A stretch of 64,000 nt of DNA from Sphingomonadales bacterium (GTDB lineage: Bacteria > Pseudomonadota > Alphaproteobacteria > Sphingomonadales > Sphingomonadaceae): contig JAAFIB010000003.1 in assembly GCA_013297725.1 (NCBI GenBank), positions 36,047 through 100,046 of the forward strand, in the 5' to 3' direction. Below are positions 8,969 through 18,563 of this stretch, piece by piece. A program made the translations under genes and the position numbers. The notes below the pieces were generated by a model. It was not told the origin of the DNA, searched no databases, and worked only from the letters and a program-made list of their open reading frames with translations. Position 1 is the first letter of the stretch. Every line of letters starts with the position of its first letter.

Positions 8969-9921
8969 TGGCGGTCTATACGCAGGTTAGCGCCGAGGCG
9001 GCATCCGTCTTGTTGGTGCGTTACGATCTTGGCCGGCTTACGGCGATGAAAGGGATAGCTGAAGGCGTCGAAAACAGCAATTTCCTGATCGAGACTGACC
9101 GATCCCGGTTCATCCTGACACTTTACGAAAGTAGAACTAACCCGGCGGACCTGCCCTATTTCCATGATCTTTTGGCACATTTGCACACAAAAGGATGCCG
9201 CGTTCCGCGCTTTATCGAGGACCGCGAAGGCCGTTGGTTGCAGGATGTTGCGGGCCGCAAAGCGTGTTTGATCGAGTTTCTCTCTGGCGTTTCGGTTTCG
9301 GAACCGCATCCTTTGGTGGCGTATAATGTCGGCAAGGCGCTTGGAGCGATGCATAGAGCGCAAGGTGACTTTACGGGAACGCGGCCAAACCCGCTGGGCC
9401 ATAGCGATTGGCGGCCTTTGTTTGAAAAATGCGATCCTGTAGAGAGTGAGAAACTCCTTCCCGGGCTGACAGCGCGCATCGCCGATGAGTGCGATTATCT
9501 CGACCAAAATTGGCCCGATAATCTGCCAACAGCTGCTGTGCATGCCGATCTTTTCCCTGACAATGTGCTAATCCTTGATGACGAAGTAACGGGACTGATC
9601 GATTTCTATTTCGCCTGCACTGATGCGCGTGCCTATGATTTGGCGGTTACGCATACTGCATGGAGTTTTAGCGCGGACGGCGGTCAATACAGCCCGGAAA
9701 TTGGCAATGCGATTATTGACGGCTATCTTGACCGAATTGAATTGGATGCATCCGAAAAAGCAGCTTTGCCTATATTGGCGCGCGGGGCTTGCTTACGATT
9801 TTTGCTCACACGGCTCTATGACTGGATCAATACACCGGCAGGAGCAATGGTGTCCCGAAAAGACCCGCTCGCCTTTTTGCGCCGTCTTGACCATTACATA
9901 GCACACGGGCTAATTACATAA
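8968..9921 (+). CDS. thrB: Homoserine kinase, ThrB type II (choline kinase fold)
   Basis: The enzyme phosphorylates homoserine in threonine synthesis. This is the alternative, aminoglycoside phosphotransferase-like ThrB rather than the GHMP type. The 317-residue protein has the N-terminal '[15 protein letters not shown]' nucleotide-binding segment, the catalytic loop '[13 protein letters not shown]' near residue 190 and the metal-binding '[11 protein letters not shown]'. It overlaps ispH by one base and precedes rnhA by 4 bases; ispH-thrB-rnhA is a familiar alphaproteobacterial order. Confidence 0.93.
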   Translation: MAVYTQVSAEAASVLLVRYDLGRLTAMKGIAEGVENSNFLIETDRSRFILTLYESRTNPADLPYFHDLLAHLHTKGCRVPRFIEDREGRWLQDVAGRKACLIEFLSGVSVSEPHPLVAYNVGKALGAMHRAQGDFTGTRPNPLGHSDWRPLFEKCDPVESEKLLPGLTARIADECDYLDQNWPDNLPTAAVHADLFPDNVLILDDEVTGLIDFYFACTDARAYDLAVTHTAWSFSADGGQYSPEIGNAIIDGYLDRIELDASEKAALPILARGACLRFLLTRLYDWINTPAGAMVSRKDPLAFLRRLDHYIAHGLIT

Positions 9922-9925
9922 ATGT

Positions 9926-10366
9926 ATGAAAACCGTTGATATCTTTACTGATGGTGCTTGCAAAGGCAATCCTGGGCCTGGGGGCTGGGGCGCGATCATT
10001 CGGTATGGCGAACATGAAAAAGAGATTTCTGGTGGCGATCCTGACACCACGAACAACCGGATGGAGCTGACGGCAACTATCCGCGCACTCAACATGTTGA
10101 TCGAACCGTGCCAGGTCCGGCTGCATACTGACAGCAAATATGTGATCGACGGGATTACGCGTTGGGTCAGCGGTTGGCAGCGCAATGGCTGGAAAAACGC
10201 TTCAAAACAGCCGGTACGTAACGCCGAATTATGGCATGACCTGATCGAGGCAACAGCGCGCCACAACGTTGAGTGGATCTGGGTAAAGGGCCATAGCGGC
10301 CATGTTGAAAACGAACGCGCCGACAAACTGGCAAGCGACGCTGCAGAAGCCGCTGCGATTAAATAA
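9926..10366 (+). CDS. rnhA: Ribonuclease HI
   Basis: RNase HI cuts RNA in RNA-DNA hybrids. The 146-residue protein has all four carboxylates at the expected places (D9, E47, D69, D133) and the basic handle region '[14 protein letters not shown]' near 84-97. Length and motifs are those of a standard cytoplasmic enzyme. It is the last gene of the ispH-thrB-rnhA unit and converges with the FAD oxidoreductase gene 6 bases away. Confidence 0.97.
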   Translation: MKTVDIFTDGACKGNPGPGGWGAIIRYGEHEKEISGGDPDTTNNRMELTATIRALNMLIEPCQVRLHTDSKYVIDGITRWVSGWQRNGWKNASKQPVRNAELWHDLIEATARHNVEWIWVKGHSGHVENERADKLASDAAEAAAIK

Positions 10367-10372
10367 CGGCCA

Positions 10373-11482
10373 TTACCGAAGCCTGTCCGGCGCATAGTTG
10401 GCAGAGTCTGCATTCGGTACAGTATGTGTGCGGTCCAATAGCAACGATGCCGCCATAGATGCCGCCGCAGGCGCGGTTTGAATGCCGTATCCGCCCTGCC
10501 CTGCAAGCCAGAAAAACTCAGACACATCGGGATCACGACCGATTACTGGCAACCGGTCTGGCGCAAAGCTGCGCAACCCTGCCCATTTGCGTTCAAGCCG
10601 GGTGATCTGCCAATCGACGACCTGTTGAAGCCGATCAATAGCAAGCGCTATGTCCAGCTCTTCTGGCGCAGCATCGCCGGGATCAGTTGCGGTCTCATCG
10701 TGCGGACTAAGCCATAGCCGCCCGCCCGCCTCTGGCTTGAAATAGAAACTACCGTCCATGCCAATAACCAATGGCAGGTCTGGTGAGGCCAAAGGCTCCA
10801 CCGCCAATTGCACGATTGTCCGGCGATAGGGGGTAATTCCTATGCGCTTTACGCCCGCCATGTCAGCAATCACATCCGCCCATGCCCCTGCTGCATTGAT
10901 CAGCGTGCCTGCAGTATATTCGTTGCCGCCTGCATTTAGCGTCCACTGGCCAGCGGCGAACCGAGCATTGGTCAACGGTGCATTACACACTATCTGCACG
11001 CCGGTCTTCCGAGCGGCTTTAAGGTAGCCGTTGTGCAACGCGCCAACATCGATGTCGCAGCAATCGGGCTCCCATAATGCTTCGGTCCAGCCCGGGCGCA
11101 GGCCGGCGATATGTTTTGACACTTCCGCGGCGTCCAATTTTTCCAATGCTACCCCGCTTCTGGCAAAGTCAGCAAGCATAGCATCCGCCGCTGCGCTGTC
11201 GCTTTTTTGCCCTAGATGCAGCGCACCGCGCCGATGCAAAAACGATGTTTGCGAAAACGCATGTGGCGGCGCCAATAAAAATGGCCCCGACGCACTGGTC
11301 AGTGGCTGTATCTTTGGACCGCCATAGGTCTCGGTCCAAAACGCCGCCGAACGCCCTGTGGAGTGATAGCCAGCAACGCTCTCAGCCTCAAGCAGCAGTA
11401 CTGACTTCTCAGCGCCGATTTCCGCCGCAAGGCTTGCGCCCGCAATTCCTGCACCGATAATAACGACGTCAAAATCGGTCAT
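10373..11482 (-). CDS. FAD-dependent oxidoreductase of the glycine/D-amino acid oxidase family
   Basis: The 369-residue protein opens with a dinucleotide-binding motif 'DVVIIGAGIAGASLAAEIG' and has the DAO-fold C-terminal FAD segment 'FFWLAGQGGYGIQTAPAAA'. The family oxidises amines or amino acids, often with release of H2O2; the substrate cannot be told here. No signal peptide is present. The start overlaps the stop of the upstream hydrolase gene by 4 bases, so the two are probably expressed together. Confidence 0.85.
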   Translation of the reverse strand: MTDFDVVIIGAGIAGASLAAEIGAEKSVLLLEAESVAGYHSTGRSAAFWTETYGGPKIQPLTSASGPFLLAPPHAFSQTSFLHRRGALHLGQKSDSAAADAMLADFARSGVALEKLDAAEVSKHIAGLRPGWTEALWEPDCCDIDVGALHNGYLKAARKTGVQIVCNAPLTNARFAAGQWTLNAGGNEYTAGTLINAAGAWADVIADMAGVKRIGITPYRRTIVQLAVEPLASPDLPLVIGMDGSFYFKPEAGGRLWLSPHDETATDPGDAAPEELDIALAIDRLQQVVDWQITRLERKWAGLRSFAPDRLPVIGRDPDVSEFFWLAGQGGYGIQTAPAAASMAASLLLDRTHTVPNADSANYAPDRLR

Positions 11483-12435
11483 TTCTGGGCGGCGTACTTG
11501 TCAAAAAAGCTGCGGATTGCGGCGATGCAGCGATCACGCACGGGATCGGCCTCACGCAACAATTCATGCGCCGCCTCTTCGCCGAAAAGCAGCAGTTCCG
11601 AATTGGGTAAGCGATCAGCATCGCGAACAATGCGTTTAGTATCGACAAGCTTATCCGCCGTTGTCGCCATCAACAACACCGGTATCTTCACCTGTTCCAA
11701 CAAACCGGGTTCGTTCAAAGCCCGCGTGCTTGTGACCGCGCGTTCCACCCAATGCCAGCTCGGCGGACCAAGCTTCACCTCTGGCCGTTTTTGCCACCAG
11801 AATAACTCGTCAGCATAGCGATCATCATCATGGGTGAGTATTTTTTCACGCACATTCAATGGCGATCCGGGCTTCTCGCCCTCTTTCCAGGCCGCACGCG
11901 CCGGATCACCAAGCTTTGTCAGCATCCGCACGACTGCATGATGCAATGCGTATGGCATCCCCATAGTCTGGATTCCCAGCATCGGCGCGGATAACGCCAC
12001 CGCATCCGGATCAACCGCTTTTTCAACAAGTGCCCGCATCGCCAGATGACCGCCCATGCTGTGTGCCAGTATGACATGCGGCCCCGGACCTGCCGTTTTC
12101 CAATCCGCCCAAAACGATTTGATATCAGCGATCCACGTTGCGAAATCATCGATATGGCCAATATGCGGATCAGCGAGCAAACGCCCTGATCCACCCTGCC
12201 CGCGCCAATCAAGCGCAGTTACGCACCAGCCATCGGCAGCCAGCTGATCCAGCGTTTCAAGATATTTCTCATAGTGATCGCCGCGCCCTGGCAGGAATAA
12301 CAGCGAACCACGCGGTTCGCCCGACTGTTCCCAGTCAATCCGCCGCAGTGGCCATCCATCTGGCGCGTTCCAATATGTTTCCGTTGCCTGCGGCGGTATC
12401 GCGCGGCGATCGAATGGCAATTGCGGGGCGGCCAT
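11479..12435 (-). CDS. Alpha/beta hydrolase, lysophospholipase (PldB-like) family
   Basis: The 318-residue protein has the serine-hydrolase lid family pattern: oxyanion region 'LLFLPGRGDHYEKY', Asp-rich 'VTALDWRGQGGSGRL' and nucleophile elbow 'ILAHSMGGHLAMRAL' with the catalytic Ser in A-H-S-M-G. The acid and His are probably in 'TTADKLVD' and 'GEEAAHELLRE'. Family members act on monoacylglycerols or lysophospholipids. No signal peptide is seen. It is divergent from cpaA with only 40 bases between the starts. Confidence 0.85.
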   Translation of the reverse strand: MAAPQLPFDRRAIPPQATETYWNAPDGWPLRRIDWEQSGEPRGSLLFLPGRGDHYEKYLETLDQLAADGWCVTALDWRGQGGSGRLLADPHIGHIDDFATWIADIKSFWADWKTAGPGPHVILAHSMGGHLAMRALVEKAVDPDAVALSAPMLGIQTMGMPYALHHAVVRMLTKLGDPARAAWKEGEKPGSPLNVREKILTHDDDRYADELFWWQKRPEVKLGPPSWHWVERAVTSTRALNEPGLLEQVKIPVLLMATTADKLVDTKRIVRDADRLPNSELLLFGEEAAHELLREADPVRDRCIAAIRSFFDKYAAQK

Positions 12436-12475
12436 AGTTACCTTTTGCTAATCTTTACTGGTTAATGAAGGCCGA

Positions 12476-12949
12476 ATGGACCAACAACTACTCATCTACG
12501 TGCTGCTAGGCGGCTTGGCAATTGGCCTGCTGATTTCGGCATATACTGATATCAAACATCGACTGATTTTAAACGTAGTTACAGGGCCGATCGCCTTGGC
12601 AGCACCGTTATATTGGTATGCCATCGGCGACTTTAATCTGACCGCAATCGGCATCCATTTAGCAATTGCAGCGGGTGTTTTCGTCTTTTTCGCTCTTATG
12701 TTCCGTTTTGGTGCAATGGGCGGCGGGGATGTCAAGCTTTTCAGTGCTTTAGCACTCTGGTTCAACTTCGCTTGGGTGATGCGGCTTCTTCTGATCGCTT
12801 CGCTGCTCGGCGCGTTAGTAACCATCATTTTTTGGCTGATTCACAAGCGTAAGGGCCGGTCAGGACCAGTTCGCGTGCCTTACGGCGTTGCCATTGCCCT
12901 TTCGGGACTTTGGGTCGTCGGTGAACATATTTTTAACCATTTTGGATGA
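12476..12949 (+). CDS. cpaA: Prepilin peptidase CpaA/TadV (A24 aspartic peptidase)
   Basis: This inner-membrane peptidase cleaves the leader of Flp pilins and pseudopilins. The 157-residue protein has the short, methylase-free A24 form, with the two catalytic Asp residues at 25 ('YTDIKHR') and 85 ('MGGGDVKL') at the cytoplasmic ends of membrane helices. It begins the Tad operon, 44 bases before cpaB. A Flp pilin gene normally lies just upstream, but the only upstream space is 40 bases to a divergent gene. Confidence 0.93.
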   Translation: MDQQLLIYVLLGGLAIGLLISAYTDIKHRLILNVVTGPIALAAPLYWYAIGDFNLTAIGIHLAIAAGVFVFFALMFRFGAMGGGDVKLFSALALWFNFAWVMRLLLIASLLGALVTIIFWLIHKRKGRSGPVRVPYGVAIALSGLWVVGEHIFNHFG

Positions 12950-12993
12950 ATACAGTCTTCAACATTGGGGACCTTTCAGGAGCTTAGTTCGTC

Positions 12994-14112
12994 ATGGATA
13001 GGAAAAAGTTGATTTTGCTGGTGGCAGCGTTGGTGATTGCCGCGCTCACCGCCTTCATGGCTAGAACCATGTTTGGGGGTGGCGACGCGGCACCTGTTGC
13101 CGCTGCAAAGCCGCCCGAGCCAACCGGACCACAAGTCTTGGTTGCAACGCGCGCTTTGCCCGTTGGCACTATCATTACCGCTGACGCGTTCCGTTATCAG
13201 CCATGGCCAAAAGAACTGGTCGAAGAGGCCTACTTCATAAAGTCCGATGGTTCGGAACCTGCGCCGGCACCTGCTCCTGCACCTGGTGCACCTGGTGCAC
13301 CTGCCGCTGCACCTGGACCAGAAAGCAAGCCTGCACCTGTAATCAGTAGCGGTGACGATGCGACGAAAGAACTGCTTGGTACCGTTGTACGCATTCCAAT
13401 CACCGCAGGTCAGCCGCTGACCAGAGGCGCTCTTGTCTTTCCTGGTGATCGCGGGTTCCTCGCAGCAGCACTCGGCCCCGGCATGCGTGCCGTTACGGTT
13501 CCTGTTTCCGCACTAACTGGTGTAGCAGGCTTTGTTTTCCCGGGTGATCGGGTCGACATGGTGCTGACGCAAAATGTTGCGGGTCAAGGCACAAATGATG
13601 CGCTGAAAGTATCCGAAACGATCATCCGTAATCTTCGTGTACTAGCTACCGACCAACGTTCACAAGCAGCTAAGGATGAAAACGGTAATACCGTCGTTTC
13701 AGCCTACAAGCTTGTAACCTTGGAAGTGACACCGCGTCTTGCAGAAAAAATCGCAGTTGCACAAACCATCGGCACGCTTAGCCTTTCACTTCGGTCTTTA
13801 GCGGACAATGCCGCAGAGCTTGAACAAGCATTGGCTTCAGGATCCGTCAATCTGCCCAAAGGCGCATCGCCAGAGGAAGAAGCGCAAATCTTAAGCCAGC
13901 TGAACAAGCAACCCACATCGGGTGCCAGCAGCTATACCACGGGCGGTGAAGTGTCGCGTTTCCAACGCCGCACCCCACCTGCCACAACGCCTGTGCAAAT
14001 TGCGACTGAACAAGCGCAACTGTCGAAACAGGTCGAAAAAGTTGTCAAGGGCCCGGTAGTGCGTGTCTCACGCGCCGGTGTTCCTGTCGAAGTTTCTGTG
14101 GACCGGAGGTAA
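12994..14112 (+). CDS. cpaB: Flp pilus assembly protein CpaB/RcpC
   Basis: CpaB is a periplasmic, membrane-anchored part of the Tad apparatus with a SAF domain thought to bind peptidoglycan. The 372-residue protein has an N-terminal membrane segment (about 5-24), a SAF-type region 'VLVATRALPVGTIITADAF' and an RcpC core '...GFVFPGDRVDMVL'. A Pro/Ala low-complexity stretch (about residues 88-113, DNA 13257-13332) splits the SAF region and looks like an insertion from repeat expansion. A GGAG site precedes the start; cpaC follows after 4 bases. Confidence 0.93.
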   Translation: MDRKKLILLVAALVIAALTAFMARTMFGGGDAAPVAAAKPPEPTGPQVLVATRALPVGTIITADAFRYQPWPKELVEEAYFIKSDGSEPAPAPAPAPGAPGAPAAAPGPESKPAPVISSGDDATKELLGTVVRIPITAGQPLTRGALVFPGDRGFLAAALGPGMRAVTVPVSALTGVAGFVFPGDRVDMVLTQNVAGQGTNDALKVSETIIRNLRVLATDQRSQAAKDENGNTVVSAYKLVTLEVTPRLAEKIAVAQTIGTLSLSLRSLADNAAELEQALASGSVNLPKGASPEEEAQILSQLNKQPTSGASSYTTGGEVSRFQRRTPPATTPVQIATEQAQLSKQVEKVVKGPVVRVSRAGVPVEVSVDRR

Positions 14113-14116
14113 GGTC

Positions 14117-15661
14117 ATGAAAATCAAAACACTATTAAAAACAGGTGCTGTATTCGCTGCGCTTTGCACAGCAAACATCAGCTACGCAGCGCCCGGCAAA
14201 CCCGCCTCGGTCGCACCTGCAACAAACGGCAAAGTTATCATTATGTCGATTGGTCGTGGCCAACAGGTTAACCTGCCCACGTCAGTCACCGATGTTGTCG
14301 TCGCTGACCCAAATATCGCAGATGTTGATGTGCGCAGTTCCAAGCAGATCTATATCCTTGCAAAAGGCGCTGGCGAAACCACTGTCTATGCAACTGATGC
14401 GGCAGGTCGAACAGTATATTCAGCGACGATCCGCGTCGGATCGAACCTCGACTCTATCGAGCAAATGCTGAAACTGACAATGCCCGAAGCTGATATTCAG
14501 GTAACGACGTTGAATGGCATCGTGTTGTTGACCGGTTCGGTCAAACAGCCTGATGACGTTATCGAAGCTGAAGACTTGGTGCAGCAATTTGTAGGCAATG
14601 CCAAAGTCGTCAGCCGTCTGAAAACAGCAACGCCAATGCAGGTCAATCTGCAAGTGCGTGTTGCAGAAGTCAGCCGGTCGTTATCAAAGGACATTAGCTC
14701 CAATTTCACTTCACGTGACAAAGACGGGCCAACCGGTAACGGCTTTCTTTTTGTGCCAAGTCGCGGACGTAACGTGGCAACGTTTACTGACATTATTAAT
14801 CCAGCAACTGGCTTGCCATCAGGAACAAACGTCACATTTAACAACCCAACTGGCGGCAACGTTTTGAATATGGCCAAGAACCTGTTTGGTTTGGACATTG
14901 GCCTTGGACTTGATTTCGCCGAACGTTCCGGACTTGCATCAACACTGGCAAATCCAAACTTGACGACAATGTCAGGTGAAACTGGCGAGTTCCTTGCGGG
15001 TGGTTCTTTTCCCATCCCAATATCTGATAGCTTTGGTTCAGTTACTGTCCAGCAACAGAATTATGGCGTTAATCTTCGCTATACCCCTGAAGTTATGGCC
15101 GATGGCAAAATCCGCCTTCGTATTCGCACTGAGGTGTCTGACATCACGTCAAACGGAGCTGTCCGTATCGGTGGAACAGAGATTCCAGCCTTGCTAACGC
15201 GCAGCGCCGAAACAACTGTGGAGCTTGGTTCAGGCCAAAGCTTTATGATTGCCGGGCTATTATCGAATCAAGCCACAAGCTCTGTAGATAAATTCCCGGG
15301 AATTGGCGATGTGCCTGTCCTTGGTGCATTGTTCAAATCCAATGGCTGGAAACGAAATCAGACAGAATTGGTAATTGTTATTACCCCTTATCTGGTCAAC
15401 CCGGTTTCAGAATCTGAAATCAAATTGCCGACAGACGGGTTTAACACGCCAAATGATCTGGAACGTATCTTGTTAAACAAGGAAGCGGACAGTTCTGGCA
15501 GGAACAATGACCGTCCAAGTCCAAGCGTTGGTCCTGAAAAAACCGATGGTCCGTCGCTGGGTTCGATGAGCGAAGACAAGCCTGCGCTTGCCAACAAGTC
15601 CAAAAAAACTGGAGCCAAAACCGCTGCAAAAGCAGACGGTCCCGGCTTCACCTTTGAATAA
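14117..15661 (+). CDS. cpaC: Tad outer-membrane secretin CpaC/RcpA
   Basis: CpaC forms the outer-membrane channel for the Flp pilus. The start at 14117 is chosen over an in-frame upstream ATG at 14063 because it has GGAGGT upstream and gives a proper signal peptide cut near 'ISYAAPGKP'. The 514-residue protein then has an N-terminal pilus-secretin domain, a BON-like segment ('NGIVLLTGSVKQPDDV'), and the secretin domain with 'VDKFPGIGDVPVLGALFKS' near its end. The C-terminal 80 residues are polar and low-complexity. Confidence 0.95.
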   Translation: MKIKTLLKTGAVFAALCTANISYAAPGKPASVAPATNGKVIIMSIGRGQQVNLPTSVTDVVVADPNIADVDVRSSKQIYILAKGAGETTVYATDAAGRTVYSATIRVGSNLDSIEQMLKLTMPEADIQVTTLNGIVLLTGSVKQPDDVIEAEDLVQQFVGNAKVVSRLKTATPMQVNLQVRVAEVSRSLSKDISSNFTSRDKDGPTGNGFLFVPSRGRNVATFTDIINPATGLPSGTNVTFNNPTGGNVLNMAKNLFGLDIGLGLDFAERSGLASTLANPNLTTMSGETGEFLAGGSFPIPISDSFGSVTVQQQNYGVNLRYTPEVMADGKIRLRIRTEVSDITSNGAVRIGGTEIPALLTRSAETTVELGSGQSFMIAGLLSNQATSSVDKFPGIGDVPVLGALFKSNGWKRNQTELVIVITPYLVNPVSESEIKLPTDGFNTPNDLERILLNKEADSSGRNNDRPSPSVGPEKTDGPSLGSMSEDKPALANKSKKTGAKTAAKADGPGFTFE

Positions 15662-15681
15662 TGAGCTGAAGGAGAATGACC

Positions 15682-16263
15682 ATGAAAGCAAAAATCATTG
15701 CAACAACGGCATTGGCTTTCTGCCTTGCGGGATGTGGCTCACTAGGCGCAAACACGTCAATGTATTCGACCAATCAGCCGGTTGTCGAACGGACCAATTA
15801 CGCAATCGACGTCAATCTTGATGGCTATTCCGGCATTGGCGATGCAGAACGCAATCGTGTTGCTGACTGGTTCGATACTCTGAAGCTCGGCTTTGGTGAT
15901 CGCATTGCGCTGGATTACGGCGATGGCTCGGCTAGCGAAGCTACAAAACGGCAGGTTGCGGCGCTGGCTGCAAATCACGGCATGATCCTTGCCGAAACAG
16001 CGCCGGTAACGGCTGGCTATATCGCAGCTGGAACAGCCCGTATCGTTGTTACACGATCAAAGGCCAGTGTCCCCAACTGCCCGAATTGGTCAAAGCCAAA
16101 CGATTCCAATTTCAATTCTAGCAACCATCCAAATTATGGCTGTGCGATAAATGGCAACATGGCGGCCATGGTCTCCGACCCAGAGGATTTGGTTCGTGGC
16201 CGTGAATCAACCCCGCGCAACAGCCGCGGTGGCAAACCAAAACCATCATCAGGAGGCAATTAA
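15682..16263 (+). CDS. cpaD: Tad pilus lipoprotein CpaD family
   Basis: CpaD is a small lipoprotein needed for secretin placement in Tad systems. The protein (193 residues from the ATG at 15682) has a lipobox 'FCLAGCGSL'. A conserved 'CPNWSKPNDSNFNSSNHPNY' segment near the C-terminus, with Cys residues, matches the CpaD family. An ATG at 15676 is also in frame, but the AAGGAG site ends only one base before it, so 15682 is preferred. The stop overlaps the cpaE start by one base. Confidence 0.9.
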   Translation: MKAKIIATTALAFCLAGCGSLGANTSMYSTNQPVVERTNYAIDVNLDGYSGIGDAERNRVADWFDTLKLGFGDRIALDYGDGSASEATKRQVAALAANHGMILAETAPVTAGYIAAGTARIVVTRSKASVPNCPNWSKPNDSNFNSSNHPNYGCAINGNMAAMVSDPEDLVRGRESTPRNSRGGKPKPSSGGN

Positions 16264-17531
16264 TGAACGCGCCTTGGAAATCCGGAAGCGCCGGTACTCG
16301 CGATCCGTTTAGTGCCTATATCTGCGATGATTTGTCGCTTGATGTAGTGCGCAGCGTTTGCGACGACATGGGCTGGGCTCAGGAAAAAGCAAACAAAGGC
16401 GGATTGCGCAATGCTGTGCAATCGCTGTCTGTTGCCGCAAGTCCGCAGATCTTGCTCGTCGACCTGTCTGAATCAGGCGATCCGATCAATGACATAAACA
16501 GCCTTGCCGAAGTATGCGAACCCGGCACGATGGTTATCGCCATGGGTCAGGTTAACGACGTTCGTTTGTACCGTGATCTGATGATGTCAGGCCTGCATGA
16601 TTATCTGCTAAAGCCGATTAGTTCCGACATGCTTCGCGATGCTATTTCGCATGCGCAAACCGCATTAAATGCCCCGCGTATCGATGATGGAGCAGCCGAC
16701 AAGCCACATGTTTCCGTCGCTGTTATCGGCACGCGCGGTGGTGTGGGTGCATCGACTATCGCAAGCTCGCTTGCATGGATCTATTCAGAACGCATGGGTC
16801 AGCTTACCGGCTTTCTCGATCTAGACGTCCATTTCGGAACAGGTGCACTTGCACTTGATCTTGAACCGGGACGCGGTCTTGCCGATGCCATCGATAATCC
16901 GGGCCGCATCGATGGCCTGTTCATCGAACGTGCAATGATTAAGGGCAACGAAAAGCTGTCTATCCTGTCCGCTGAATCGCCAATCGGCAGTCCAATTTTA
17001 AGCGATGGCTCAGCGTTTTATCAGCTGCAGGAAGAGTTCAAGGCGGCGTTTGAAAACACCGTGATCGATCTGCCGCGCGGGATGCTAATTGCTTATCCGC
17101 ATCTGCTGAATGAAGTGAACATGATCGTTATCGTCTGCGAAATGTCGCTAGCATCGGCACGCGATGCTATCCGGTTGCTCGCATGGTTTCGTTCCAATGC
17201 ACCGCAATGCCAAGTTTTGGTCGTGGCCAATAAAGTGCAGAATGCAGCCACAGAAGTGTCGCGCAAAGACTTTGAAACGTCGATTGAACGTCCGCTTGAC
17301 CTTGTTCTGCCATTTGACAGCAAGTCGACCGTGCAAGCTGCGCGTGCCGGGAAAGCGTTAGTCGAAGGCGCAAAAAGCAGCAAAGTCGCTACCGGAATCG
17401 TGTCGATGGTAGACATGATAAAAGATGCAACCGTCGTCGAAACCGGCGCGGAGGCCGAAGGTAAAGACGGTAAGAAAAAGAAAAGCTCAATGCTTGGCGG
17501 TCTTGGCTCGATGTTGAGCAAGAAGAAATAA
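16263..17531 (+). CDS. cpaE: Tad pilus localisation ATPase CpaE/TadZ
   Basis: CpaE/TadZ is a ParA/MinD-like ATPase that places the Tad machine at the cell pole. The 422-residue protein has an atypical receiver-like domain (about 15-135, with 'ILLVDLSE' and D67) and a deviant Walker A motif 'VIGTRGGVGASTIA' (about 154-167) with 'GFLDLDVHFG' downstream. The C-terminus is Lys-rich (last 25 residues). In other Tad operons the next gene is cpaF (tadA), the hexameric motor ATPase. Here the next gene is tadB after only 54 bases. Confidence 0.93.
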   Translation: MNAPWKSGSAGTRDPFSAYICDDLSLDVVRSVCDDMGWAQEKANKGGLRNAVQSLSVAASPQILLVDLSESGDPINDINSLAEVCEPGTMVIAMGQVNDVRLYRDLMMSGLHDYLLKPISSDMLRDAISHAQTALNAPRIDDGAADKPHVSVAVIGTRGGVGASTIASSLAWIYSERMGQLTGFLDLDVHFGTGALALDLEPGRGLADAIDNPGRIDGLFIERAMIKGNEKLSILSAESPIGSPILSDGSAFYQLQEEFKAAFENTVIDLPRGMLIAYPHLLNEVNMIVIVCEMSLASARDAIRLLAWFRSNAPQCQVLVVANKVQNAATEVSRKDFETSIERPLDLVLPFDSKSTVQAARAGKALVEGAKSSKVATGIVSMVDMIKDATVVETGAEAEGKDGKKKKSSMLGGLGSMLSKKK

Positions 17532-17536
17532 TTGGT

Positions 17537-17560
17537 TGGCCACAGCTAAACTGGTGGCCA
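17537..17560 (+). other. Hairpin in the cpaE-tadB gap where cpaF is usually found
   Basis: A 7-bp perfect stem (TGGCCAC, 17537-17543; GTGGCCA, 17554-17560) with a 10-base loop sits 5 bases after the cpaE stop. No T run follows, so it is not a strong terminator. It may lower downstream expression or be a scar of gene loss; both are guesses. Confidence 0.4.
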
Positions 17561-17585
17561 CCAGCAATATTGGGACAGGCGACTG

Positions 17586-18548
17586 ATGACGCAATTTGCA
17601 ATGATCATAATCGGGGCTGTTTTCATCCTCGGCCTGCTTGCCTTCCTAGTCATGGGATCAGGGGGCAGTTCGACAACGAAACGCCTTAACGGCTTTAGAG
17701 CTCGCTATTCGGACAGCGCAGCGGCGCAAGTTGAGCAGCAGATGCGTAAAGCTATCGCGTCGCGGCGGCCGGTAAGTTTTGCTATCGGTCAACAATTATC
17801 AATGGGCGACCGTTTGCGACTGCGTCTCCAACGGACTGGCAAGCAGTGGACGATAAAGCAATATTGGTATGTCTCCGGCGGACTGTTTACCGTCGGCGCT
17901 GGATTACTGATGATCAAAGGTGCGCCGTTCTATCTAGCGTTTGCCTTTGGATCATTTCTGGGCGTCGCAATACCTCATGTTGTTGTGAACTTCGCTGTCA
18001 AAAAACGCATTACCAAATTTACTAGTAACTTTCCTGATGCCATCGAACTCTTGGTCCGTGGCCTCAAATCCGGCTTGCCCGTTAGTGAGACGCTAGGCGT
18101 TGTCGCAAAGGAAATTCCTGGACCTGTTGGTGAAGAATTCAAGATCGTGACCGAGAAGATAAAAATCGGAAAAACGATGGAAGAATCGCTGCAAGAAACG
18201 GCCGATCGTATGGGCACTCCTGAATTTCAGTTTTTTGTTATTACACTGGCAATTCAGCGTGAAACAGGCGGCAACCTTGCAGAAACACTTAGCAACCTTG
18301 CCGAAGTTTTACGCAAACGTGCCCAAATGAAATTGAAAATTAGGGCAATGTCCTCCGAATCTAAGGCATCTGCCTACATCGTCGGGTCGCTGCCATTTTT
18401 CGTGTTTGGTATGGTCTGGTGGGTAAACCCCGAATATCTGGCAGGTTTTTTCTATGAACGCCGCCTGATCATCGCAGGCATAGGCGGCGCAATCTGGATG
18501 AGCCTTGGCGTGTTTATCATGGCCAAGATGGTTAGCTTTGAAATCTGA
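17586..18548 (+). CDS. tadB: Tad inner-membrane platform protein TadB
   Basis: TadB and TadC form the inner-membrane platform of the pilus, related to the type II secretion F domain. The 320-residue protein has an N-terminal helix (about 5-23), two more helices (about 95-135), the cytoplasmic T2SSF domain with 'FPDAIELLVRGLKSGLPVSE' and 'RETGGNLAETLSNLAEVLR', and C-terminal helices. A TGGGACAG stretch lies just before the start, and the same stretch recurs before tadC. Confidence 0.94.
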   Translation: MTQFAMIIIGAVFILGLLAFLVMGSGGSSTTKRLNGFRARYSDSAAAQVEQQMRKAIASRRPVSFAIGQQLSMGDRLRLRLQRTGKQWTIKQYWYVSGGLFTVGAGLLMIKGAPFYLAFAFGSFLGVAIPHVVVNFAVKKRITKFTSNFPDAIELLVRGLKSGLPVSETLGVVAKEIPGPVGEEFKIVTEKIKIGKTMEESLQETADRMGTPEFQFFVITLAIQRETGGNLAETLSNLAEVLRKRAQMKLKIRAMSSESKASAYIVGSLPFFVFGMVWWVNPEYLAGFFYERRLIIAGIGGAIWMSLGVFIMAKMVSFEI

Positions 18549-18563
18549 TTGGGACAGTTTGAC

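Noticed and set aside
8614..9543. Minus-strand 309-codon frame opposite ispH and thrB
   Set aside because: The plus-strand genes have full catalytic motifs over the same bases; the antisense frame has no domain and an unlikely composition.
13257..13332. Short tandem repeat in cpaB considered as a mobile or CRISPR-like repeat
   Set aside because: It is an in-frame Pro/Ala-coding low-complexity stretch with imperfect units and no spacer pattern.
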